Shown: in pieces, positions 25,695 through 35,870 of the stretch | Position numbering within the stretch: position 1 is the first letter of the stretch | How the letters are laid out: every line of letters starts with the position of its first letter | Assembly: GCA_034638255.1 (NCBI GenBank) | Contig: JAWPGT010000015.1 | Span: forward strand, 1 to 64,000 | From: Coprinus comatus | Taxonomy: Eukaryota > Basidiomycota > Agaricomycetes > Agaricales > Agaricaceae | Reading direction: 5' to 3' | DNA length: 64,000 nucleotides | The notes under the pieces: generated by a model | Seen by the model: the letters and a program-made list of their open reading frames with translations, nothing else | Told to the model about the DNA's origin: nothing | Database searches by the model: none | Position numbers and translations under genes: made by a program

Positions 25695-25940
25695 CAAAAA
25701 TAAAACAAAAAACAAAAGATGCGCGACAATTTGTCGTATTAAAGGAGGCAATTATTATTAACAAATCACCGTAATACAGATGCATGCTGTTTGTTTGTTG
25801 GCAAGAATAATACAAAGTCAAAAGGGATACCAGTTGGAGAAAAGAGAGACAATAAGTCGACCTGCAACCCCGGAACTTGAACAAATATGAATATAACAAA
25901 AGTTGAAAGTCCTTTAGGGGGGAAGTGGTCAAATAAATAA

Positions 25941-26939
25941 CTAATAAATCCAAGGAACAAACTTCCAGGGTACTCTCTTGGCATATTCATCCCATTCATT
26001 ACCAAACGTATTTCTTAATAATTCATCCTCTGCTCTCAATCTAACACCCATACCACGAAAAGCGAAAAAACATTTGAAGATCCATAATCCGAATAAAAAC
26101 ATTCCTAATGGATGACGAATTCCATAGGAAGATGTCATTGTCCATGATCTTGGAGAGATTAAGACAAATGTGGCTCCGATTAGAGTTAGGTAAACTCCTG
26201 TGTAGGATGGATGACGGACGTAGGAATAGGGTCCGTGTTGGATTAAGGAATGTTTGGGTCGGATGGTGATTTCGAATGTGAATAAGGGTCCTAAGGTTCT
26301 GTAACACCTAGTTTTGTTTTGTTTTTTTTGGAAAGAAAAGACATAACGAATATATTAAGAACAAACAAAAATATATTAATATCAATATAGATGACGTACC
26401 ATAGGCGAAGAAGGGCAGAAAGAAATGTTAAAGAAGCACCAAAGATTAAAAGAGGATGAGGTTTGTATAATTGACCAAACACTCATGATGGTGGTGGGAT
26501 TGGCGAAAATGAGTGGAAGGGACCAAGTACTTGTGCTTGTACTTGTACATGAAGCCCCAGAAGCGACAGAAGTTTGAGGAGTGGACTTTGAATACGGATT
26601 TGAGAAGTTAAGGTGCCTATGATGCTTAGGCTTGTTGAAAACCATACTGTGCTCTGATATATACATGGTAAGTTTCGGATATTTTTTTTGTGTGCGTTGT
26701 ATATAAATTAAAATTAAAAATAGGAATACAAGAAGAATATGAAATAGAAGAAGGAGACGGTGACTGACTTTACTAAGGAAAGTAATATGTTGTACGACTT
26801 GTTCAAAGAGTGTGTCTGTTTCTGGTGTTCCGGAACAACATTCGTGTTTTTGAACAGGAGGATTGGGAGGAGAAAGGGCGGTATGAACCGAGAGTGCGTT
26901 GATAAGATATATTGAGGTTTGAAGAATTAAGTTGGACAT
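25941..26939 (-). CDS. Protein-S-isoprenylcysteine O-methyltransferase (ICMT/Ste14 type)
   Basis: ER membrane enzyme that methylates the prenylated C-terminal cysteine of CaaX proteins such as Ras, Rho and mating pheromones. The last exon (25941-26307) carries the full family signature: RTLGPLFTFEITIRPKHSLI, GPYSYVRHPSYTGVYLTLIG, a hydrophobic pair of helices, then RAEDELLRNTFGNEWDEYAK and the C-terminal VPWKFVPW. Upstream exons fit as 26774-26939, 26524-26646 and 26400-26481, for 738 nt and 245 residues, close to yeast Ste14 (239). The first three splice sites are my best fit: exon 1 could also end at 26769 with exon 2 starting at 26653, and the 42-nt intron 2 has a weak GTCCCT donor. Relevant in mushrooms because lipid-modified pheromones need this step. 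Confidence 0.9.
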
Positions 26940-29798
26940 TTATTCTTCTTGTTGGTTGTGCCGTAAAAAACAAAATAAGGATCGGAACTTGAATAAGCTT
27001 GTGGTGTAAAATTGGAATAAGAAGGAAGAGTTTTGGGTATAAAAGGGTGGGTGATATATAAAAAAAGTTGAAAATAGAAACGAAAGAAAGCGAAAGTTTG
27101 TTTTTATTTCAACGTTCAATGGGGAGGGTTACGGAAATATGATTATGTGTGGTGTGATTGTGATTGAGTGAATTGGCCTGTACGATTGAATTGAGATAAT
27201 AGCAATTTACTGAGAGTCTCTTCAAAGTGGGTGGTAACGGGGGTAGAGAAGGTAAGCAGAGAGGTTGAAAAAACACGCGGTACCATATATACTATTTAGC
27301 AGTTCCCCGAGAGTACCAAAAGCGTCAGAAATCGAATCCCCCCCGTCTGAATTCTTCTCCTTCCCCCCTCCACAACTTCCTTTTCGCATTCAGCCGAGAT
27401 GAGAGGAACTGATGGGAAGAGGAAGGGAAGAGGGTGTCTTTTCAAAAAAATGTGACTCGATTTGTAGGGAGGTTGAAAGAGAAGAGGGAAGGAAGTAGTA
27501 AGAGAAGATGTGGCTTTGAAAAGACGGATGCGATATTGAGCGTTGACTGGTGGATATTTCCGAAAGAGAGAAAAGAAGAAGAAGAAAGAAGAAGAAGAAG
27601 ATTGTGGTTATAGATACAGACTTTTTCTTTTCTTTTTTCTTTTGGGTTGCTTTACTTTGGTAGAAGCTCTTTCAGAGCTCGGAGGATGCCAACTTGTCAA
27701 GCCACTCTAAGGAATTGTCCGATTGGATAGATGCATTTTGAACCGCCGGGATATAGATATAGTCTAATGAGATTTAGGCACTAAGGCACTTTATCCGGGG
27801 ACCTATTATATGTGTACCCAACGGCCTAACGGTACCCTTTTGCCAGGTAAGTCAAACGCCGGTCGTGGTGCCAATGCCCGGTCCACCTGGAGAATCATCG
27901 ATTCATTACACTTGAAAGATTCATGGAGAAACCCATATCTTTTTGACATCGTCCGTATCCGCCGCCCGGGTATCTCCAGTACGTGCCGCTAAGCTACTTT
28001 GACTTTGCTCTTGCCGCCTGACTGCCACTTGGCACTCTCCCAGTCAAGAATTAGCTTTCCCCTAGTAATATCCTGTAAGCCGCGCTCATCCACATTGTAT
28101 GAAGGGGACATCTCCGAAGGTGAATCGCAACCGCTACCACAGTATAATTTATTACTTGAGTATGTGTATGACATTGAATCAGATGTGAACGCCTACCTGT
28201 ACGCCGAACATGTGTTTTCCCATCTTCATTTTAAGTGTGACGAATGGATTTAAGGTTGTAGGAATGACTCAGAAGCATCGTTTTACATATTTTCAGAGTT
28301 CGAGAGTCGCGAGATAAAATGACATAGTTTGAAGTGACGATGCCAGCGTGGTATTATCAGTTTTTGACACACCCTTGGACCTTTGGTAGGAGCGGAGAAT
28401 TGACACTTAAGTTAAGACATCTAATAATGATTCGCCAAAATGTGAGCACATACATATCTATGCATCAATTATTTTTTGTGTGAATATCGGATTCGGAGGT
28501 TTCACCGGGTGGGTTGCACATAAATAACGTTCAACTTTATGAGCTTCCCAGTTCGTCGTCGGCGCCGAGGAAGACCCAATTCAGCCTGAGGAAGAGAGCC
28601 TGATATACAATTGGAAGTAATACAAAATGCGGAGGTTCGACGGGAGAGTTACCCTCCCCTTCCCCTCCTTTACCGTCAGAGTGGCATTAACCCAATCAAC
28701 TGGTCTATTTCAAGTTCTCCATTACCATTTCATTGTAAAGGCAATGGTTGTGTGATTGAATCGGAATCAGGTTTGGTTTAGTAGTGATATCGCCTTTTTA
28801 ATAGAGTTCTAAGAGAAGACGATGATGACTATAAGAGAAGGGTTAGTATGACAAGATTAGAGCCAGGTATTTGCCGGTTGCTGACTCCTTGGCAGTATTA
28901 CCGGGATGCTTCAGATCTAGTCCCGCTCCAGTTTCGAAGTCTGTTTGATAGGCTCTTTGCGTGCAAGGGGTAAATGCGTGAAAAACGTACCTGTTATTCT
29001 TATTCATTATTACGCTATAATCCTCGCCTGTTGGCTACACCCGACAGCAGAAATCGCAACCAAGTGGGTTTTCGAATTTAAGACGTCGTTTCCAAACTCA
29101 GCGACCAAGTCCCGATACTGTGTGAAATAAGTTTTATGTTATCAATCCGTAACGTCTCTTGCCTTTCACACTGACACGCGAATTACAGTGGCCTGGGGAT
29201 GGGCCATGGACACACAAATAGCACAACGAACATCTCTATGGGTATCGAAGGCAACTCAGCCGTTCTTCGACCGGTGGCACGCCCTTGCGTACTCGCGGAC
29301 AACTATGCTTATTTTCATTTCAGTGGGAACTCCCAATCTGTCTTTGCTGGGACACGAATAGACAACCTAAGGCCTGAGAGGCTAGAACTGAAGAATCTTT
29401 AGAACATCGCTCTCCTCTCAAGTTAAACAAACTACCACTTTATGGGAAATTATCGGTCACGTTTCGGAATGCTTTCCCCGTTCATCGACATCAATCTTCT
29501 TTTTCCCGGTTTTTACGCATAACATTAGTACTGATGCCGATGCTCGAAGGCGTGGCGCATGACTATGGAACCATGCGATACCATAAACCATGGAAAAATG
29601 CAACTATTCCTGTGAGATCAACTTGTGTACTCATGCCTTGTTTCTACTATTTCCCTCATGTTTTGGGGTCAAGAACGCTGATTTCAATTTATATATAAAA
29701 GAGAAAGCTCTTCGAATAATCTGTTTCTTCAAACTTTCGTTTTCCCTCCCCCTTCGGCATTCAATCGAAAAAGGAAGTAATTAACAACAACAATATCA
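26940..29798. other. Gene-poor stretch
   Basis: About 2.9 kb. The first part holds the methyltransferase promoter with purine-rich runs near 27560-27600. A minus-strand frame ending at 27989 (61 residues, containing NVDERGLQDITRGKLILD) and a plus-strand frame at 29199-29402 (67 residues) look somewhat protein-like, but neither can be joined to further exons nor recognised, so I do not call genes. Confidence 0.4.
29691..29700 (+). promoter_or_regulatory. TATA box of the GDSL esterase
   Basis: ATATATAAAA lies about 100 bp upstream of the esterase start at 29799, followed by a CT-rich leader. Confidence 0.5.
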
Positions 29799-30945
29799 AT
29801 GAAGTTCTTACCTCTTCTCCCATTCTTCCTTTTTCCGACTTTCCTTGGTACCTCTATTGTCATTGCTGCCCCTGGTCCTCGCAAAAATCAAATCAAATCT
29901 CTAGTCACATTCGGAGATTCATTCACTGACATTCATTTAATCTCAAATGGAGGAACTCAATGGCCTGTATATGTCGCTTCACCTGCATATGCCAATGTTA
30001 CATTATATCCCTATGCTCGAAGTGGTGCTACATGTTCAAATAAGATAACATTCAGACCATTTCCTTCAGTTTTTGAAACTCAATTGCCCGAATTTTTCAA
30101 GGATAAAGAAAATGGTGTTGTGAAGGTGGATAGAAGACAAGAGGATGTGATTTATAGTTTGTGGATTGGTACGAATGATTTGGGTGTTAGTGCTCTGCTG
30201 ACTGGTGAAGGATTGGACCAAGGAAATGGAAAAGGGAAAGCTAGTGTTGTTGACGTGGCAGAGTGTATGATTAATTGGGTAAAGGTACTTTATGAAAGTG
30301 GTGCGAGGAATTTCTTATTCCAAAACGTTGAGTTCTTTTTATACACTGTATAAATACAATATCACTGATTTCGGTTTATTTTTGATTGAAACACAAAAAT
30401 AGGTTGTACCTCTTGAAAAAATACCTCTTTATTCTGCCAATTCATATCCCAACCGATATTGGCATATAGAACGAAATACAACAGCTTGGTCCGATGCCAT
30501 GAGAGAACAAGTTCTCACAACCAATCTGATAACAAAGTTACTCCTAACCAACCTCGCACCAACTTTACGTCAAGCACATATCGCATTATTCGATTCTCAT
30601 GGCCTTTTCACTGATATCCATGACAATCCCGGACAATATTTGAACGGTACAAGGGCAGGAGGATTTGAAGTGGATGACAGTATCAATAGGTGTGTATTCG
30701 AGGAAGGTGTTAATGGAGGTCCAATAGCAGAAGAATGTATACCTGTACCACCTGGTGGTGATAGAGATAGTTTCTTATGGTGTGTGGATGTTTCGTCTTT
30801 ATTTTATAAATGGACAGCTGATGATGTTTTTGTGGGAAGGTTTGATGAGTTACATCCAAGCGAACAATCGGATCGTATTGTGGCAAGAGAAGTTGCGAAT
30901 ACTATCTTGGGTAAAGAAAGTCGTTGGGTCACTTGGTTAAGCTGA
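29799..30945 (+). CDS. Secreted GDSL/SGNH esterase (CE16-like)
   Basis: Predicted extracellular carbohydrate or lipid esterase. Two exons (29799-30326, 30403-30945; 1071 nt) give 356 residues. Residues 1-24 form a signal peptide ending near AAPGP. SGNH blocks appear in order: FGDSFTD with the nucleophile serine, a glycine in ARSGATC (block II), WIGTNDLG (block III) and DELHPSEQSDR with the Asp-His pair (block V). Fungal proteins of this shape are often placed in carbohydrate esterase family 16 (acetylesterase on plant cell-wall saccharides), but the substrate cannot be read from sequence. The intron (76 nt) lies after FQN, where the next exon continues VVPLEKIPLY. A TATA box sits upstream. 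Confidence 0.93.
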
Positions 30946-31787
30946 ACGCTGCCGAACGTCATGCAACTCCAAGTTTCAAAACTTGGTGCCATATAATTGT
31001 CTGTAGTGTAGTAGTTGCAACAATGGATGCTATTCAAGTAGACCTATTTGGTATAGTGAACTATCCAAAAACTGGTAAGACCTTAAGAGCTCCTCCGCTG
31101 CCTTTGATCTTGGTGTGATACGACATGCAAGTCATATTGGGAACCTGTTTATGTTCTCTGCATCAGACAACACCGAAAATAGTCGAGGTTTAAAAAAACG
31201 ACGAACGATAGTCAACCACTATGCATCGATCATCTGTGGCTCAATATGAACTTCCTTTCCATTCTCATCCAATTTACGTCGTATTTCAAATATGAATAAT
31301 GTATAAGGAATGATGGAGAATAGAGAATCTTTATTGAGATGTCTTCCAGGGACAGATTTATCTTTCAAATGCACGATACTGGGGTCACGAATGTCGTTAT
31401 CAATTTGCCTATCCTTGAAGTGGATCATCAAGTATTTCGGGGTCGTGTAACATGGTCCTGAAAGAAATTTAAATTCCTCACAAAGAAGGAAGATTTTCAC
31501 ATTCAGTCCTACGTATCATGCATTTCCAAGCACAATTGTACTTTTGGAAATGTAACACCCATCATATGCAACGGCTAATTAAAAACCATCTATTATTAGA
31601 ACATACATTAATATATACGCACCAAGAAGTGTAACCAATTGCCATCTCATTGACTCCATTTTTAAAGCGTTATTATGCAGTAAACTGGTCTATCATTAGA
31701 CATCTGGTAACTTCCCTTCGATGACAGTGTCAAGTTCAGCTTGAGCTTTCTTTTGTGCTTCTGGGTAGTGAAGTTTATTATAGAGTC

Positions 31788-31825
<38 letters not shown>

Positions 31826-33384
31826 TGCATAGAGTATTTGTTATTATCTACTCCTATACGCCACGATCAAGGTTGAATGAATAGGCTTCTTTTTTTTAAA
31901 ATACTGAACTCACCCAATAATACTAGATAGTCACTTCATAAGTCTGGTTGGTGTTACAGTACCTTTATCGATCATTGGTCGTTGCAATAAAAGGCACCGC
32001 CAGCGCCGTGCCATTTTCTCTGATATAACGAATAATCAGCGCTCAGCCCTCGAACATTATTATCTTTGCTCATACTTAATAAATTGCCGCGAGGAGTAGA
32101 AAAACTGCCACCCAGAAATACAAAAAAAAATGATAAAGGGTCTTAAAAGTGTCTAGTCATTTATCATATTCATATTTAAACTTAAACCAAGGCGCCTAAT
32201 ACTAGTAATAGCAGGAAAAATCCAATAAATTCCCAATAGGAAACCTTTTACTATGACTTTGTTAATGATGGTAGTCTTCAGTGACACGTTGTAAGCGTCT
32301 TTGAATGTAGACACCAATGACCATGCTTGAAGTCCAAAAAACAAAAACAAAAAACAAAAAACAACTGCCAAGACTAGAGTACAACAATAGGATTGGGGGT
32401 TAATTGGAGCCAAAGTTCAAGAATGCTCATTAATTTTTATACAAAGAAAAACAGCATCTTAACTTGTACTTAGCTTCTGTTAGGACTACAAAGATATCGA
32501 TAGATTCGATACTGCTTTGCCACCGCCAATACAACGACTCGGAAGGATACTTTTCTAGTCTCGACTCTTGAGTACTCAATATTCAATACTCTGTCTGATA
32601 TATTATACATTCCCCGGCCTAGTACTATCCCTGGTAGAAATTAAATGGTCTCCTGACTTGGAGTCTTGAATATTAAAACGAATCTACTAAAGGAGACAGC
32701 CCAGTACATAGTACTACGAATGGGCCATATATATATATAGAAACGGAAGGAAAAGTATATCTGAGCTTCTGTCACCTACTTACCCATCGTTGCGTTGTAA
32801 TGTCATTACTGAGGATATAAGCTTGCAATATAGTAGAGGTATTAAGTAACAATAAATGTCTCTATCGTGATCATGCCTATATAAATACGCACACACACAC
32901 CCGATGATAAGTACCCTATAGGCTATGGCAATTCACTGAAACACTGAAATGTAAGGGAGAGAGAACAATGTGTAAGGGGTTCCTCACAAGGGGGCTGAGA
33001 GCTGAGTACTAAGCACTAAAGACTGAGGGAGTTCCGATCCTAACAAACAAACAAACAAAAACACCAAAAACTTCCAGTTCTCGACTGCATAATGCAAAAA
33101 CGAAGAAACAAAAAAAAAAAACGAGAAAGGGAAACAACACAAATAATCATCTAAAAAAAAAAAACTCCCAATACTCAATTTCAATACTTTAAACCATCCA
33201 ACCTCCCGAAAAAAAAAAAGTTGAATCCCAAATCCCCTTTTACTCCAAACACCGCCAAAAAATCAAAGAACGAAAAACACCAATACCAAGACATCGACAT
33301 CATACACATAAGAAGAAGAAAAGAAAAAAAAGGTATAGACTTATAGACTTTTAATTAAAAAAAAAGTGTCCTTTATCCTATCTT
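30946..33384. other. Gene-poor stretch with poly-T tract
   Basis: About 2.4 kb. On the minus strand a frame at 31219-31475 follows a possible acceptor and ends properly at 31219 (EPQMIDA then stop). A short hydrophobic start lies near 31659, but the pieces between do not join in phase, so a small secreted protein gene is possible yet unproven. Another minus-strand hydrophobic frame (32153-32413) lacks an ATG. 33100-33360 is A-rich and is the likely 3' region of the adaptor gene that ends at 33385. Confidence 0.4.
31790..31822. repeat. Poly-T run of 33 bases
   Basis: An uninterrupted run of 33 T on the plus strand. It could be a decayed poly-A tail of a minus-strand retrocopy, but no target-site duplication or coding remnant is recognisable beside it. 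Confidence 0.9.
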
Positions 33385-35068
33385 TTAAAACAATCCAGCC
33401 AAATCAGCAAAAGGATCTTTTCGCTGTTGTTGTGTTTGCTGTTGTTGACCCTGTGTATGAACTTGAGCCTGAAGAGTTGTTGTTCGTGGTTGCTGTGGTT
33501 GTAATTGTGATTGTGGTTGTAATGGTGTCATAAAGTTAGGTTGAATAGGAGGAGTAGAACCCATATATATTTGGTAGGATGAGGATGAGGAGAAGTAGTT
33601 CCACTTCCACCTCCTAATCTCAATCCTCCAAAATTGGGAGATGATGTTGATGTTCGGTTATTCGTGTTAGGATTTGGAGAGTTGTTGTAGAGGGTTGAAG
33701 AAGAAGAGAAACCATTTGATGGTGTTGGTGTTGGTGCATGCATTTGATTTTGAGGTTTGTTTTGGTAATATGGTAAAGGTTGAGCAGGTGGAGGTTGTGG
33801 TGCGGTAGGACCGAGACCAGAACCAAATAACGCATTCAAATCGTCTATTCCACCACTTCCACTTCCATTTCCAGTAGTAGAAGCATCCGTATCATCAAAA
33901 TCAATTAAAGATGCGATTGCACCACTCCCTCCTCCATTGTTTGATAATTCTGCAGGTATAGGATTGGCAGCGAAAGTGAAATCTCCTTTCTTGAATGCTT
34001 CATAACGTGCGAGAACAGTATTGATTTGATCGTTTATTTGAAGGAAAGTATCCAGAGATTCAGAATCATCTGATTCGGCATCGCTGATCCATTTTTGGAT
34101 TTTAGGACGAGCGGATCGGAGTATAGTAGCGACTTGCTATATGGATCGCCAAACATTTTCAATCAGTATAGAATGAGGGATTGAAGTGGCGGACGGACGT
34201 ACATCATAAGCATCACCAGAGACGAACCTTTCACCTCTAGTAGTGTCCACGTTATCCAACATCTCATTTAGGAGTATCACTTTTGATTCGAGTTTGTTCA
34301 AATCATTGAGAGCTTGGGCTCTGTAATCTGGTTTGGCGTCTGGATTTGCTCCCGCAAGAGCTTTCATGAGTTCTTGTGCTGCTGCCAAATCCCTCGGTGT
34401 TCCACGTCGTATGAGTTCTTGAAGTTTGGCAGATTGAGCTTCACGATCCTCTTCTTCTAGTTCCTCTGCTGATTTGAGGTTCTAATTGTGTATGTATTGG
34501 TATATGGGGAGGGAGAGGGAGAGAGAAAGAGGTAGGATAGACGTACGGAGGCAGTTGCGAGAGAAGGTTGTCTTCCTATGTCTCTAAATCGATATCCCTT
34601 GAATGTCAAGAGCCTATGCATATCCCTGATATTGCCCAAATCATCTTTCCACCTTGATTCTGTGCAAATACCCTCCTTCCAGCCATGTATGAGGTCAAGA
34701 ATTCTTGACATGACAGGATTAGGAAATGGTGGAGGACGTTCTGGAAATCTTCTGACGAGTTCATTGAGAAACTCCTTTGTTGATATCTGGAGGTGAAAGG
34801 GATAGCCACAAGACTGAACAAGAGTATCGAGAAGAGAAAGAGCGAGGATTGCGATGTGAGGATTACGATGGTTTGCCAGATGAGCAATTGCCATTGCAGC
34901 CTCACGAGGGGTGTTTGCTTTCTTTTTGTTGACGTATTCTGCGACCTCGAGATGAGCTGGGTAGTTTGGTTCATGAAGAGTTGGTTCGCATGCTCTGGAT
35001 ATAAGCACATCCAGCTGAGAGGTGCGCATCCATGAAGTTCCTGCTGTCAACATATTGGAATCGGACAA
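33385..35068 (-). CDS. GGA-type VHS-GAT clathrin adaptor, one apparent frameshift
   Basis: Monomeric adaptor for ARF-dependent cargo sorting at the trans-Golgi/endosome. Exons 34547-35068, 34203-34481 and 33385-34136. Exon 1 is a VHS domain (residues ~15-160; ISRACEPTLHEPNYPAHLEV, FPERPPPFPNPVMSRILDLI). Exons 2-3 hold the GAT helices (ELIRRGTPRDLAAAQELMKA, NDLNKLESKVILLNEMLDNV, TFLQINDQINTVLARYEAFK). A Pro/Gln/Asn-rich tail ends in DPFADLAGLF, a DPF-type clathrin/adaptor motif; no GAE ear domain follows, unlike yeast Gga1/2. In the tail the frame changes near 33562-33573: PHPHPTK upstream versus MGSTPPIQPNFM downstream, with no plausible intron between. The exon sum is 1553 nt, one base short of 518 codons. 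A sequencing deletion or a real truncation are both possible; truncation would remove only the tail. Confidence 0.88.
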
Positions 35069-35087
35069 AGATGTATTTCGTAATATA

Positions 35088-35801
35088 TCACACGTTTACA
35101 GTTACATGACGCCAACCCAATTCATGTCCATTCAACATCATTGGCTCAATAAATCCTCGAAATATCCATCCCTCTGGTCCTCTACACCACCGCATCCCAT
35201 ATCCTTCACGTACACGTATCTCATATGCAAGTATCTCATGCGGCAACCAATGCAAATTACTCCAGCTAGCTCCATTAATAATCCTCCAAAACAACACTAA
35301 TGATTTCTCATTTAAATAATCTCTGGGTCCTTGTGCAAATCCCCACCACCCAGGTTGTCCTTTATCCTTCTTGGATACTTCAGCAGGATGTTTTTCTTGT
35401 GAACGATGGGCATGTTTAGTCCATGCTCTAGCACCAACTGTTAATCCCACAGAATTGGGAACAAGAAACGCTTCAAGACATTCATTGGTACTAGGTGCAT
35501 CAGACCCTATTGCAGATCCAACCGTAAGTGCCAATCCTTGTGATAGATGTATGAAGAGGGGAGAGATGATGTATTTTTCTTCCTCTGATGTTAATGGGAT
35601 CCCTGAATGTTGGGATTCAAGGATAGAAGACACTTTGTTACGTTCTATCGTAGCTGTGGGTACCTCTTCCATGTTGTAACAATGTGGATTTGGTAGAGGT
35701 ATTGGGAGGGTGTCCATTATTGCCATTGATTTATGAGGCAAAAGGTAGAAGTTGACCCTGATGAAACTGTTTATCTCTGTTGTTGATAATCTAGTTAACA
35801 T
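35088..35801 (-). CDS. Conserved-looking protein of unknown function
   Basis: A single-exon frame of 237 residues. I recall similar uncharacterised proteins in agarics but know no function. Notable segments are EEEKYIISPLFIHLSQGLAL, VGLTVGARAWTKHAHRS, GWWGFAQGPRDYLNEKSLVL, WSNLHWLPHEILAYEIRVR and GWIFRGFIEPMMLNGHELGW. It has many Trp and His residues and no signal peptide or membrane segment. The true start may be the inner MAIMDTLPIP about 25 codons in. The stop lies just 19 bp before the adaptor ATG, and the start 69 bp after the NACHT gene stop, leaving almost no room for promoters or UTRs. Confidence 0.7.
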   Translation of the reverse strand: MLTRLSTTEINSFIRVNFYLLPHKSMAIMDTLPIPLPNPHCYNMEEVPTATIERNKVSSILESQHSGIPLTSEEEKYIISPLFIHLSQGLALTVGSAIGSDAPSTNECLEAFLVPNSVGLTVGARAWTKHAHRSQEKHPAEVSKKDKGQPGWWGFAQGPRDYLNEKSLVLFWRIINGASWSNLHWLPHEILAYEIRVREGYGMRWCRGPEGWIFRGFIEPMMLNGHELGWRHVTVNV

Positions 35802-35870
35802 GAACGGAAAACATGGGACTTCTCGTTGATCTGCACTCCAACTTAAACATTCGAATATAATATAAACAAA

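Noticed and set aside
31790..31822. Poly-T as proof of a retrotransposon insertion
   Set aside because: No coding remnant or target-site duplication could be seen beside it.
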